A stretch of DNA of 64,000 nt from Streptococcus suis (GCA_029593505.1 JAKTNI010000004.1:71765-135764), one strand, 5' to 3'. Counted from the stretch's first letter, positions 27,811 through 36,861 are shown. Notes: generated by a model from the sequence alone, not told the origin. Numbers and translations are program-made.

Positions 27811-27834
27811 AGAGGAGTGTTAGCCCCTCTTTTT
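27811..27834 (+). terminator. Terminator-like hairpin (possible attenuator) upstream of the ABC exporter
   Basis: AGAGG-A-G and C-C-CCTCT form a stem (27811-27817 with 27824-27830, one mismatch) with TTTTT immediately after, ending 17 bp before the transporter ATG. Being inside the leader, it could terminate transcription unless prevented. Confidence 0.55.
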
Positions 27835-27851
27835 GCTAATGGAGATTGCGT

Positions 27852-29447
27852 ATGAAAAGAATGATTGGAATTTATCGGTATATTGATAAAAAATACAGAT
27901 GGTTGGTGATATTTGGTATCTTTATGAATGGCGGAGTTGTACTGGCTCAGCCCTTAGTAATGAGCAAGATATTGCAACTTGGGAGTGGGGATTTAAGTTT
28001 CGAAAAAATTTGGCAACTATTAGTGTATGGTTTGTCTGTTTATTTAGTGATTTATAGTTTGATGCTTTTCGGCAATCATACAAATAATATATTTAGAAGA
28101 GAAATTCATATCGGAATTCGCTCATCCTTGTTTAGAAAGTTGATTTCAAATTCCAAATACAGCCATAATGACAAGATAACGCTATTAACTCAGGACATGG
28201 AATTGCTGGGAGATAGGTATCTTGAACCGATTGCGGGTTTTCTGTGTTGGACTTTTGTCAGTCTAATTACTGCTCTTTACATTATTATGCAGGACTTTTG
28301 GTTAGGTTCCATTTTTGTTGTATGTACGATTTTGAGACCAGTTCCACAATTTTTGCTCAATCAAAGGTTGAAAAATACTGGGATGGAGTTCTCGGAACTT
28401 CGAACTAAAGTTCATGAGGAAGTATCAGATAGTATTCATGGTAGCGAAACACTGGTTGTGAATCAAAGTGCTGAAAATAGTTTTCATCGAGTAGGTCAAA
28501 TAGTGAAAGAGTATCAAGTAGCTATACAGCGATATGCTTTTACCCATAATATTGTCTTTTTCTTCAATGGTTTTATGGAGTTTTTCAGCCAGATATTACC
28601 GGTTGCTATTGGTTTTTACTTGATTATGAAGGGTGAGGCAATAACTGTCGCTAATTTGCTGACGATGTTTATTGCAGCCAATCGTTTGGCAGGCCCGATT
28701 CAAAACTTGATGTACCAAGCGGAAGGGATTCAAGGAGCTCAGGCTATTGCTGATAAGATTTTTGGTATTTTGGAAACAGATCCAGACTTTGTTGAAATCA
28801 AGGAAAATCACTTGACCGCTCTTGAGTTGCTCACGATTGAAAATTTGGTAAAAAGTTATGGAGATAACCAAGTCTTGTCTGACGTGAATTTATCAGTGAA
28901 GATGGGAGAGAAGGTGCTTATCAAAGGTGCCAGTGGTTCTGGTAAAACAACGCTGTTTCGAATCTTGCTGGGACAAGAAACAGCAGATGGTGGTCGTATT
29001 TATGTGATGGATGCTAGTGGTCAGGAGCGAGAGGATTTTCAGGGCAATATCGGTCTGATTAGTCAAAGTCCATTTTTATTTAGCGATACCATTCGTTACA
29101 ATCTGACTTTGGGAGATGAATTTACAGATCAAGAATTGTTGGATGTTCTGGGGCAGGTTGGACTTCTTGGTGAATTTACAGATATTCTCAACGTGAAAGT
29201 GGAAAACAATGGTGACAATATATCAGGTGGTCAACGAGTCCGTCTGGAAATTGCCCGCTTCCTCCTACGGAAGAAGGACATTCTCTTGGCAGATGAGGTG
29301 ACGGCAGCTTTGGATGAGAAAAATGGCAAGGCAGTACGTCAACTCTTACATTCCTTACCAATCATGATACTGGAAATTGCCCACCATATTGATGAGGATA
29401 TCCATTATGACCAAGTATTAGAGTTGAAAAGAGAAATAAGTGCATGA
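27852..29447 (+). CDS. ABC exporter, fused membrane and ATPase domains
   Basis: A 531-aa half-transporter that should act as a homodimer. The N-terminal part (to about residue 300) has roughly six hydrophobic segments of an ABC type-1 exporter domain. The ATPase domain has Walker A GASGSGKTT (359-367), signature ISGGQR (457-462), Walker B DILLADE and the switch His in EIAHHID. There is no C39 peptidase domain, so it would not trim a leader itself. The start at 27852 follows GGAG by 7 bp. Its position after an Rgg regulator and small peptide ORFs suggests export of a peptide or drug; this is inference. A terminator follows. Confidence 0.88.
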   Translation: MKRMIGIYRYIDKKYRWLVIFGIFMNGGVVLAQPLVMSKILQLGSGDLSFEKIWQLLVYGLSVYLVIYSLMLFGNHTNNIFRREIHIGIRSSLFRKLISNSKYSHNDKITLLTQDMELLGDRYLEPIAGFLCWTFVSLITALYIIMQDFWLGSIFVVCTILRPVPQFLLNQRLKNTGMEFSELRTKVHEEVSDSIHGSETLVVNQSAENSFHRVGQIVKEYQVAIQRYAFTHNIVFFFNGFMEFFSQILPVAIGFYLIMKGEAITVANLLTMFIAANRLAGPIQNLMYQAEGIQGAQAIADKIFGILETDPDFVEIKENHLTALELLTIENLVKSYGDNQVLSDVNLSVKMGEKVLIKGASGSGKTTLFRILLGQETADGGRIYVMDASGQEREDFQGNIGLISQSPFLFSDTIRYNLTLGDEFTDQELLDVLGQVGLLGEFTDILNVKVENNGDNISGGQRVRLEIARFLLRKKDILLADEVTAALDEKNGKAVRQLLHSLPIMILEIAHHIDEDIHYDQVLELKREISA

Positions 29448-29449
29448 TA

Positions 29450-29476
29450 GACTGGGAAATCACACCCCAGTCTTTT
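29450..29476 (+). terminator. Rho-independent terminator of the ABC exporter gene
   Basis: GACTGGG (29450-29456) with CCCAGTC (29466-29472), then TTTT. Confidence 0.75.
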
Positions 29477-29482
29477 CATTAT

Positions 29483-29511
29483 TTGAAAAAATATCCAAGA
29501 TAGCTTACAAT
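29483..29511 (+). promoter_or_regulatory. Promoter of tsaB-rimI-tsaD
   Basis: TTGAAA (29483-29488), 17-bp spacer, TACAAT (29506-29511). Confidence 0.65.
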
Positions 29512-29542
29512 AGGGTGTAGCATTGCAAAGAAAGAGAATAGT

Positions 29543-30226
29543 ATGAAAATTTTAGCTTTTGATAGTTCCAACCAAGCCTTATCAGTGGCTTTAGTGGAAG
29601 ATGGTTGTCTGCAAGTGGAAACGTTACTGACGGTTAAGAAAAATCATAGTATCAGCCTTATGCCAGTGATTGATTTTCTAGTGGAGCAGGTTGGCTGGAC
29701 GCCGAATAGTTTGGATAGGATAGTGGTTGCGCAAGGACCGGGATCTTATACAGGGCTTCGAGTAGCAGTAGCAACAGCTAAGACGTTAGCGTATGCATTA
29801 GGTATTGATCTAGTTGGTGTGTCTAGTCTTCAATCTTTGGTTCCAACGAATCTTTCAGGGCTTGTAGTTCCTCTTATTAATGCTCGTCGCAATCATGTTT
29901 ATGCAGGTATTTATCAGAATGGTAGAGCAGTGGAAGAGGATCGATATTGGTCTTTTGAAGAATTGTTGGCGAGTGTGTCAGGTCAGGAAAAAATAACTTT
30001 TGTCGGTGAGGTAGAACATTTTATCAAGCAGATTGAACAAGCTCTGCCAACTGCCCAGTATCAAGCTAGTCTGCCGTCTGCTTATCAACTAGCTTTGATT
30101 GGTCAAGATATGCCATCGGTTGATGTGATGAGTTTTGAACCTCATTATCTTAAGCGAGTAGAAGCAGAAGAGAAGTGGTTAAAAGATAATGAAGTGGCTT
30201 CAGAAAGCTATATCAAACGTGTATGA
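29543..30226 (+). CDS. tsaB: tRNA threonylcarbamoyladenosine biosynthesis protein TsaB
   Basis: A 227-aa ASKHA-fold partner of TsaD in the complex that transfers the threonylcarbamoyl group to A37 of ANN-decoding tRNAs. The N-terminal LAFDSSNQALSVAL, HSISLMPVIDFL and GPGSYTGLRVAVATAKTLA are diagnostic. It is the first gene of a tight operon: its stop overlaps the rimI start by 4 bp. Confidence 0.95.
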   Translation: MKILAFDSSNQALSVALVEDGCLQVETLLTVKKNHSISLMPVIDFLVEQVGWTPNSLDRIVVAQGPGSYTGLRVAVATAKTLAYALGIDLVGVSSLQSLVPTNLSGLVVPLINARRNHVYAGIYQNGRAVEEDRYWSFEELLASVSGQEKITFVGEVEHFIKQIEQALPTAQYQASLPSAYQLALIGQDMPSVDVMSFEPHYLKRVEAEEKWLKDNEVASESYIKRV

Positions 30227-30663
30227 TAGAGATTAGGAAATATGATAGACAAGGAGATGTGGCAAAGTCTGTCTATGCTGTTATGAAGTCAGTGTATCCT
30301 ACATCTCCGTGGTCGTTGGAGCAGATTAGAGTAGACATGGCAAAAGAAGACACTACATACTATCTGGCATATGAAGAGAAGAATGTGGTTGGATTTTTAG
30401 CTGTTCAACTACTGTTGGATGAGATGGAAATTTTGCAGATTGCTGTTCATACTGATTTTCAGAGGTGTGGGATTGCAAGTCGGTTGCTAGATTGTCTGGG
30501 AGATTGGGTTGGACCTATCTTTCTTGAAGTAAGAGCATCTAATCACTCTGCTCAATCACTTTACACACGCCAGCATTTTATCCAAATAGGAAAACGAAAG
30601 GACTATTACCACAATCCAATCGAGGATGCGGTTATTATGATGAGAAGAAAAGATGAAAGATAG
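30223..30663 (+). CDS. rimI: Ribosomal-protein-S18-alanine N-acetyltransferase RimI-like (GNAT)
   Basis: A 146-aa GNAT acetyltransferase. The acetyl-CoA loop reads Q-R-C-G-I-A-S-R-L, followed by [30 protein letters not shown], the typical RimI motif B region. RimI of E. coli acetylates ribosomal protein S18; in Firmicutes the target is less certain. It overlaps tsaB by 4 bp and tsaD by 11 bp, the conserved tsaB-rimI-tsaD arrangement. Confidence 0.9.
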   Translation: MIEIRKYDRQGDVAKSVYAVMKSVYPTSPWSLEQIRVDMAKEDTTYYLAYEEKNVVGFLAVQLLLDEMEILQIAVHTDFQRCGIASRLLDCLGDWVGPIFLEVRASNHSAQSLYTRQHFIQIGKRKDYYHNPIEDAVIMMRRKDER

Positions 30664-31663
30664 ATTGATTTTAGCGATCGAAACCTCATGTGATGAAACT
30701 TCGGTGGCTATTTTACGGAATGAGTCGGAACTATTGTCAAATGTGATAGCCAGTCAGATAGCCAGTCATCAGCGGTTTGGTGGTGTGGTACCTGAGGTAG
30801 CTAGTCGCCACCATGTAGAAGTTATTACAGCCTGTATTGAGGAGGCTCTACTTGAGGCTGATGTTACTGCTCAAGACTTGACAGCTGTAGCGGTAACATA
30901 TGGTCCGGGCTTGGTTGGTGCTCTCCTAGTTGGTATTTCAGCAGCTAAGGCTTTCGCATGGGCAAATGGTTTGCCTTTGATACCTGTCAATCATATGGCA
31001 GGACACCTAATGGCAGCACGTGCTGTCAAGGAATTAGAGTTTCCCTTGTTAGCTTTACTGGTCAGTGGTGGTCACACAGAGTTAGTCTATGTTTCAGAGG
31101 CGGGTGATTATAAGATTGTTGGTGAAACTAGAGATGATGCTGTTGGAGAGGCCTACGATAAGGTTGGACGTGTAATGGGACTTCCTTACCCGGCGGGGCG
31201 CGTGATTGATGAATTGGCTCATGAAGGCCAAGACGTTTATCAGTTTCCAAGAGCGATGATAAAAGAGGATAACTTAGAGTTTTCGTTTTCAGGTCTGAAG
31301 TCAGCTTTTATCAATCTTTATCACAATGCTCAACAAAAAGGCGAGACGTTGTCTAACGCAGATTTATCAGCTTCTTTTCAAGCCTGTGTTATGGATATTT
31401 TGATAGCAAAGACAAAAAAGGCTTTGGAGAAATATCCTGTTAAAACATTAGTTGTGGCAGGTGGTGTCGCAGCGAATAGGGGGTTGCGCAAACGTCTAGC
31501 AGATGAAATAAAAGGAGTAGAAATCATTATTCCTCCGCTCCGTCTTTGTGGAGATAATGCTGGAATGATTGCTCTAGCTGCTGTTAGCGAATACAACAAA
31601 GGAAATTTAGCTGGCTGGGAATTGAATGCTAAACCTAGCTTAGCATTTCCCCCTATTCAATAA
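30653..31663 (+). CDS. tsaD: tRNA N6-adenosine threonylcarbamoyltransferase TsaD
   Basis: A 336-aa Kae1/TsaD-family enzyme that, with TsaB and TsaE, makes the essential t6A37 modification. The metal-binding HMAGH lies at residues 114-118, and [27 protein letters not shown] and the C-terminal CGDNAGMIA motif are all intact. It was formerly annotated as O-sialoglycoprotein endopeptidase (Gcp). Last gene of its operon. Confidence 0.97.
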   Translation: MKDRLILAIETSCDETSVAILRNESELLSNVIASQIASHQRFGGVVPEVASRHHVEVITACIEEALLEADVTAQDLTAVAVTYGPGLVGALLVGISAAKAFAWANGLPLIPVNHMAGHLMAARAVKELEFPLLALLVSGGHTELVYVSEAGDYKIVGETRDDAVGEAYDKVGRVMGLPYPAGRVIDELAHEGQDVYQFPRAMIKEDNLEFSFSGLKSAFINLYHNAQQKGETLSNADLSASFQACVMDILIAKTKKALEKYPVKTLVVAGGVAANRGLRKRLADEIKGVEIIIPPLRLCGDNAGMIALAAVSEYNKGNLAGWELNAKPSLAFPPIQ

Positions 31664-31677
31664 TATACAAGTGAGAG

Positions 31678-31714
31678 AAAATAGCAGCTATTTGATATGA
31701 ATGTGTGCTATTTT
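31678..31714 (+). terminator. Terminator of the tsaB-rimI-tsaD operon
   Basis: AAAATAGCA pairs with TGCTATTTT over an 18-19-nt loop. The stem ends in its own T run. Confidence 0.6.
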
Positions 31715-31737
31715 AGGATAAGTCGTTGAAGGAAAGC

Positions 31738-31766
31738 TTGACAAAAAAATCACAAAATAGTATTAT
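31738..31766 (+). promoter_or_regulatory. Promoter upstream of the EIIC gene
   Basis: TTGACA (31738-31743), 17-bp spacer, TATTAT (31761-31766). A leader of about 165 nt remains before the ATG; no riboswitch is recognised in it. Confidence 0.7.
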
Positions 31767-31938
31767 CGTAAAGGCTTTTAATTACAAAATTTGTTGATGA
31801 ATGTAAAATAAGAATTAAGGAGGAGTGCTTGAATGCTTTTTTGTAAAAGGGTAGGCATACATAGATACTGCATTCACAACAGATTTGATTTAGTGCTATA
31901 ATCAGCATCATTTATTACAAGATAATTAAGGAGATATA

Positions 31939-33003
31939 ATGGAAACAGTTATGAAAAAAGAGACAATTGTCTCGTTTATTCACAAGATTTTAAATGGAAC
32001 AGCTATAGCTATTGTAGTGGCTTTGATTCCGAATGCGATATTGGCTACTATTTTTAAGCCTCTGGCAGCAAATTATCAGATGGCTGCTGATTTTCTACAT
32101 ATTATTCAAGTGTTCCAATTCTTTACGCCGATTATGGCAGGCTTCTTGATTGCTCAGCAATTTAATTTAACACAAATGCAGCAAATAGCAGTTGGGGGAG
32201 CAGCCTATATTGGTTCGGGTGCCTGGACACTAGCGAATGTGGTTTTAGATGGTAATCAGGTTTCTATTTTCCAATTAAAAGGCATTGGTGATTTGATTAA
32301 TATGATGATTACTGCTGCCATTGCGGTTAAACTTATTCAGTTGGTAGGGAATAAGTTTGGAGCACTAAATATCATTTTACTTCCAATCTTATTGGGAACG
32401 GGAGCAGGATATTTGGGCTGGTTATTGTTACCGTATGTTTCGACCGTTACGTTTTTGATTGGTCAGGGAATCAATTCCTTTACAACTTTGCAGCCCGTCT
32501 TGATGAGTATTCTTATTGCGATGTCTTTCTCAGTATTGATTGTTAGTCCAATATCTACAGTAGCGATTGGTATAGCGGTTGGTTTGACTGGCTTGTCATC
32601 AGCTTCTGCTGCAATGGGTGTAGCTTCTTCTGCAGCTGTTCTGGTTTGGGGAACGATGAAAACGAATAAAGCAGGTGTTCCGTTGGCAATTGGTTTAGGT
32701 GCAATGAAAATGATGATGCCAAATGTTATGAAAACACCTAAACTACTTGTACCAATTACTTTAACAGCTGCAATTAGTTCTATTAGCGTACCTGTCTTTA
32801 GCTTGGTTGGGACACCAGCGTCTGCTGGTTTTGGTTTGGTTGGTTTAGTTGGTCCGATTGCTTCTTTGGAAGGTGGGGCAACCATAGTCCAAGTTGCGAT
32901 CGCATGGATTGTAATACCGTTTGTCGTTGGCTATGTAACAAACTACGTATGTATGAACGTGTTGAAGCTTTATGGAGCTGAAGCACTAAAATTTGAAAAT
33001 TAA
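31939..33003 (+). CDS. Orphan PTS-type EIIC membrane protein (PTS_EIIC_2 family)
   Basis: A 354-aa membrane protein with about nine or ten hydrophobic segments. The overall pattern (N-terminal amphipathic KETIVSFIHKILNGTAIAIVVALIPNA and Gly-rich internal segments such as GLTGLSSASAAMGVASSAAVLVWG) fits the PTS_EIIC_2 family. No EIIA or EIIB gene or domain is nearby, which is usual for this family and makes true phosphotransferase transport doubtful. The substrate is unknown. AAGGAG is 5 bp before the ATG; a second in-frame ATG follows four codons later. It is monocistronic, with its own promoter and terminator. Confidence 0.75.
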   Translation: METVMKKETIVSFIHKILNGTAIAIVVALIPNAILATIFKPLAANYQMAADFLHIIQVFQFFTPIMAGFLIAQQFNLTQMQQIAVGGAAYIGSGAWTLANVVLDGNQVSIFQLKGIGDLINMMITAAIAVKLIQLVGNKFGALNIILLPILLGTGAGYLGWLLLPYVSTVTFLIGQGINSFTTLQPVLMSILIAMSFSVLIVSPISTVAIGIAVGLTGLSSASAAMGVASSAAVLVWGTMKTNKAGVPLAIGLGAMKMMMPNVMKTPKLLVPITLTAAISSISVPVFSLVGTPASAGFGLVGLVGPIASLEGGATIVQVAIAWIVIPFVVGYVTNYVCMNVLKLYGAEALKFEN

Positions 33004-33024
33004 TAGTAGTCTTAGTTTAAGCAT

Positions 33025-33065
33025 AGATTGAAGAAAATGATATCTAGATTTTCTTCAATCTTTTT
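33025..33065 (+). terminator. Rho-independent terminator of the EIIC gene
   Basis: A 14-bp perfect stem, AGATTGAAGAAAAT (33025-33038) with ATTTTCTTCAATCT (33048-33061), then TTTT. Confidence 0.9.
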
Positions 33066-33151
33066 CCATATTCAGATAGGAATCAAATGGTGTTTTGAAA
33101 TAATCTACTGTAGAATGAGGGATGTGATAATAAATTGGATGGTGGTATGAT

Positions 33152-33850
33152 ATGAGGGATGGAAAGGAATTCTACAGAGGCGTGCAGGCAGCGGTTCCTA
33201 CTATGATGGGATATGCAAGTATCGGTTTTGCTTGCGGTGTTGTAGCGGCTAATGCGAACATTTCTGCAATAGAAATTTTGTTAATGAGCCTCTTGGTCTA
33301 TGCAGGTAGTGCTCAATTTGTTATGTGTGCGATGATTTTGGCGGGTGCTTCTCTTTTATCCATTGTAGTAACTGTTTTCTTTATTAATCTTAGGATGTTT
33401 CTCCTGTCTTTACACGTGACGACGATGTTTAAGAGAAATCGTTTAGGAAAGAATCTATTAATCGGTTCGTTTTTGACAGATGAATCATATGCCATTTTGC
33501 TTAGAGAATACATGCGAAAACCTGTTACATCAAGTTGGATGTATGGTAACAACTTTGCGAGTTATGCTACATGGGTGATCTGTACTGTGTTAGGAAATGT
33601 GATTGGTGGCATGATTTCACAGCCAGAGGTATTTGGCTTAGACTTTGCCTTAATTGCTATGTTTGTGGGCATTTTTTATGGACAGTTAGAGATGATGCTT
33701 CACAAAATCTCTTTGGTAAAGGTTGGGATGATAGTGGGAACGGTTGTGGTTGTATATCTGATATTATCAATCTTTATAGTCTCGTATCTAGCAGTATTGG
33801 TAGCAACTGTAATAGGATGTTTCGTGGGGGTGGTTTTAGATGAAAAATGA
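33152..33850 (+). CDS. azlC: AzlC-family branched-chain amino acid exporter, large subunit
   Basis: A 232-aa membrane protein of the AzlC (LIV-E) family, which with a small AzlD partner exports branched-chain amino acids or analogues. The motif GVQAAVPTMMGYASIGFACGVVA and LLVYAGSAQFVMCAMI are typical, and FFINLRMFLLSLH...GSFLTDESYA matches the family core. It overlaps azlD by 11 bp, so the two are coupled. The ribosome site (GGTGG) is weak. Confidence 0.9.
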   Translation: MRDGKEFYRGVQAAVPTMMGYASIGFACGVVAANANISAIEILLMSLLVYAGSAQFVMCAMILAGASLLSIVVTVFFINLRMFLLSLHVTTMFKRNRLGKNLLIGSFLTDESYAILLREYMRKPVTSSWMYGNNFASYATWVICTVLGNVIGGMISQPEVFGLDFALIAMFVGIFYGQLEMMLHKISLVKVGMIVGTVVVVYLILSIFIVSYLAVLVATVIGCFVGVVLDEK

Positions 33851-34163
33851 TACCATTCTTTTGGTCATTCTTTTGTCAGCTGTGGTAACATGGATTCCGC
33901 GTATCCTTCCATTTGTCATAACGCGCAACAAAACGTTGCCTCCAAAGTTGACTTCGTTTCTTCGATTTTTACCCTTGACGATAATGTCTGCCTTGCTGTT
34001 GTCTAGCATTATGGACGAAGAAGTTGGACGTTTGCCAATTGTGTTACCTGTGGAAAGTCTAGCAGTTATTCCAACGTTTTTAGTAGTGTGGAAAACTAAA
34101 AATTTAGTTTTAGCAGTTTTGGTGGGTGTTTTATCTACGGCGATTTTGCGTTGTTTTTTGTAG
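33840..34163 (+). CDS. azlD: AzlD-family branched-chain amino acid exporter, small subunit
   Basis: A 107-aa membrane protein with about three or four helices. The AzlD signature TWIPRILPFVI and FLRFLPLTIMSALL is visible. It starts within the azlC 3' end after GGGGGTGG, and needs AzlC for transport in characterised relatives. A YeiH-family gene follows 9 bp later in the same unit. Confidence 0.9.
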   Translation: MKNDTILLVILLSAVVTWIPRILPFVITRNKTLPPKLTSFLRFLPLTIMSALLLSSIMDEEVGRLPIVLPVESLAVIPTFLVVWKTKNLVLAVLVGVLSTAILRCFL

Positions 34164-34172
34164 GAGAGAATG

Positions 34173-35192
34173 ATGAAACGAAATAGTCTAGGAATTGGGT
34201 TGTGTTTTTTATTGGCTTTGTTGGGGCAGTGGTTAGGACAATGTTTTCCTCTCGTTGGAGGTCCTGTCTTTTCTCTTTTGCTAGGTATGGCTTTATCTTC
34301 TTTTATTGGTAACACTCCGTCTATACAAGCGGGTTTAACCTTTACTTCCAAGAAGATCTTGCAATATGCGGTGATTTGTTTAGGATTTGGCTTGAATTTA
34401 TCGACGGTTTTTGAAGTAGGAAAACAGTCGCTTCCGATTATTCTATCAACAATTAGTATTACTTTATTCTGCGCTTATATCATGTGGAGATGCTTACCCA
34501 TATCTAAGCATATAGCCATTTTAATTGGCGTAGGTACATCTATTTGTGGAGGATCTGCTATTGCGGCAACAGCTCCGGTGATTGAAGCAGATGAGACAGA
34601 TGTAGCACAAGCGATTTCAGTTATCTTCTTGTTTAATATTTTGGCAGCGCTACTTTTTCCTAGTATAGCTTCGTGGCTTGGTTTTTCAACGACATCTGGA
34701 CAAGCATTTGGAGTATTTGCAGGTACAGCTGTGAATGATACTTCTTCGGTGACCGCGACTGCTTCAACTTGGGATAGTTTGTATGGGTTAGGAAGTCAGA
34801 CGTTGGATACAGCGATTACGGTTAAGTTGACTAGAACTTTAGCAATTATTCCTATTACTACTGTCTTGGCAGTGTTTCAAGCAAGAAATACAGGAATGAA
34901 ATTAGGAAGGGCGTCACTTTTGAACGGTTTTCCGGTGTTTATTCTTTATTTTATTCTAGCTAGTGTTGTAACAACTGTTTTTACTCATTTGGGTGTAGGT
35001 GTGACCATTTTTACTCCTTTGAAATGGTTGTCTAAATATTTTATTTGTATGGCTATGTCTGCTATCGGTTTACGAACGAACATACTGGACTTAATAAAAA
35101 AAGGACGCTCGTCCCTGATAGTCGGTTTTGTTTGTTGGGTAGCTATGGCATTAGTAACGTTACTATTGCAAAGATTTATGAGAATTTGGTAA
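34173..35192 (+). CDS. YeiH/UPF0324-family putative exporter
   Basis: A 339-aa membrane protein of the YeiH (UPF0324, 'putative sulfate exporter') family with about ten hydrophobic segments. Conserved motifs include GVGTSICGGSAIAATAPVI, FGVFAGTAVNDTSSVTA and KLTRTLAIIPIT. The true substrate of the family is not settled. Two adjacent ATGs occur; AGGAG at 34162-34166 is better spaced for 34173 than for 34170. Tight linkage to azlC-azlD suggests all three export related small molecules. Confidence 0.85.
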   Translation: MKRNSLGIGLCFLLALLGQWLGQCFPLVGGPVFSLLLGMALSSFIGNTPSIQAGLTFTSKKILQYAVICLGFGLNLSTVFEVGKQSLPIILSTISITLFCAYIMWRCLPISKHIAILIGVGTSICGGSAIAATAPVIEADETDVAQAISVIFLFNILAALLFPSIASWLGFSTTSGQAFGVFAGTAVNDTSSVTATASTWDSLYGLGSQTLDTAITVKLTRTLAIIPITTVLAVFQARNTGMKLGRASLLNGFPVFILYFILASVVTTVFTHLGVGVTIFTPLKWLSKYFICMAMSAIGLRTNILDLIKKGRSSLIVGFVCWVAMALVTLLLQRFMRIW

Positions 35193-35194
35193 TG

Positions 35195-35228
35195 AAAAAC
35201 GACCTCTCAATTGAGAAGGCTGTTTTTT
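35195..35228. terminator. Bidirectional terminator between the azl unit and the ABC permease gene
   Basis: AAAAAC..CC.CTCAATTGAG..GG..GTTTTTT is a symmetrical, slightly interrupted palindrome at the convergence point. Confidence 0.75.
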
Positions 35229-36852
35229 AGGATTTGAGTTTGAAGGTTTTAGGTGCTTTTTTTAATAAAACGATGTAGCCAATACCAACATAGAGTAAGA
35301 GAATAAGAGAGATGGTAAGAGTATAGAGAGGAGAGTTGATTCTTAGTTGAGTATTGACATAGGCTATCCAGTAGAGAGCGCCATTTAGGAACCGATAGAT
35401 AGGATTGACAACTTCCATATCTTTGGTAAAGGGTTGGAGGATATAGTAAATAAAAAGATTATGAAATGAAAACAGAGCTGTCAAACTTGTGAGGAGAAGT
35501 GCTGTCAGTAAGTAGGAATAAAATGAAAGATGGCCCCGCGTGAATACAATCAGGAGCAGCAGTAAACTACCAGAAAAATAGAAGTTTAATTTTATCGTTT
35601 GGAAAAAACGATAGTTAAAACCTGAAATAATCGTTTTAGCTTCACGGTAAAATGGATAGTGGAGCATACTGACATCACAGTTGACAAATACCATTTGTGC
35701 CACAGTGTGTCCCATAGAACCTAGGTACATGATGATAAATGCAAATGGAAGACTTGCAAGATAGTCGGTGTTTGATATCTGAACGTTAAAGTGACCAAAA
35801 TAACGGAGAGTTTCGAAACTGAGAAATATAGCGAGAAGAAAGCTGATACGAAATCGTACCTTATCAAGCAATATGGAGCGATGACGTTTAAATAACAAGG
35901 CATTTAAGTAAGTCATTCCAGAGAGCTGACCGACATCTCGTTCTTCTGTCAACTTTAACTTGTTTTGCATCTCTAAACCTTGGCGAGTATATTCAGTGCC
36001 TCTAGTTAGTTCATCTACTTTTTTATCCATTTGTAGTGATTCATCCATGCAGTATTGGAGATATTCCAGATGATTGGTTTGGGATTTTAGGTAGCGATAA
36101 CTACACCAAATTAATATAGGTTGGAAGATGAGGAGCGGAAGAAGCCATGTTGTAGAGAGTTTCCCTTTGAAGAACGCTACAAGTCCATAAAGCATCAAGG
36201 AGCTGAGGAAAACAACCCAAGATTGCCAAGAGTTGCGACGTAGAAAGATGCGGTGGTTGAATAAAACGCGATGAATAGCGTATCCAGAGAAGTGTCCAGC
36301 CGGAATCGTTAGTAGTCCAACGGGAAGAAAAATCCATTCACTGCTGAATATGCAAAAAAGAAAGAGGCTGGGGATATAGTAGAGACTAGTCAGAATGGGT
36401 TCTACAAAGAGTTGGCTTTGGAGAAAGATAGAGTGAGATAATCCAAAGTGTTGCATAAATTCTCGTTCTGACTGTGAGATGACCGGGTCAAACCCTTTGC
36501 TAAACCGATAACCGTATCCAACAAAAATAAACCAAAACAGAAAACCGAGTATCCAGATAGATTCTTGATATTGAAACATATTCGCTTTGTTTTCTAGCAG
36601 AAAGTTAGACCAGAAAACTGCAATACCAACATGTATGGCTAGCCAAGATCCCTTTAGTACAATACGACAGGGAACAGATAAAAGACGTAATAGTAGAAAC
36701 ATTCCAGATTTGTAACGATAAGCTTTAAAAATAGATAATGGAATATTCTTACCTATAAGGGGGAACTTTCTCAGATAATAGAATAATCCGTTGATACTTC
36801 TATGGATGTTGTACCTGTTTTTATATGAAAAGTAGCGTAGTATCGTTTTCAT
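35227..36852 (-). CDS. ABC transporter permease (EcsB-like)
   Basis: A 541-aa integral membrane protein with about ten or more hydrophobic helices and no ATPase motif. It lies 9 bp downstream of an ABC ATPase gene and must be its membrane partner. The general layout (helices separated by a cytoplasmic loop with a charged segment KMDKKVDELTRGTEYTRQGLEMQNKLK) resembles large EcsB/ABC-2-type permeases. The substrate is not predictable. AGGAGG sits correctly before the ATG at 36852. Confidence 0.75.
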   Translation of the reverse strand: MKTILRYFSYKNRYNIHRSINGLFYYLRKFPLIGKNIPLSIFKAYRYKSGMFLLLRLLSVPCRIVLKGSWLAIHVGIAVFWSNFLLENKANMFQYQESIWILGFLFWFIFVGYGYRFSKGFDPVISQSEREFMQHFGLSHSIFLQSQLFVEPILTSLYYIPSLFLFCIFSSEWIFLPVGLLTIPAGHFSGYAIHRVLFNHRIFLRRNSWQSWVVFLSSLMLYGLVAFFKGKLSTTWLLPLLIFQPILIWCSYRYLKSQTNHLEYLQYCMDESLQMDKKVDELTRGTEYTRQGLEMQNKLKLTEERDVGQLSGMTYLNALLFKRHRSILLDKVRFRISFLLAIFLSFETLRYFGHFNVQISNTDYLASLPFAFIIMYLGSMGHTVAQMVFVNCDVSMLHYPFYREAKTIISGFNYRFFQTIKLNFYFSGSLLLLLIVFTRGHLSFYSYLLTALLLTSLTALFSFHNLFIYYILQPFTKDMEVVNPIYRFLNGALYWIAYVNTQLRINSPLYTLTISLILLLYVGIGYIVLLKKAPKTFKLKS

Positions 36853-36861
36853 GTGAACCTC

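Noticed and set aside
27500-27850. A classical hydrophobic SHP pheromone gene beside rgg
   Set aside because: No short ORF ending in a strongly hydrophobic C-terminus was seen on either strand; the candidates reported are of a different type.
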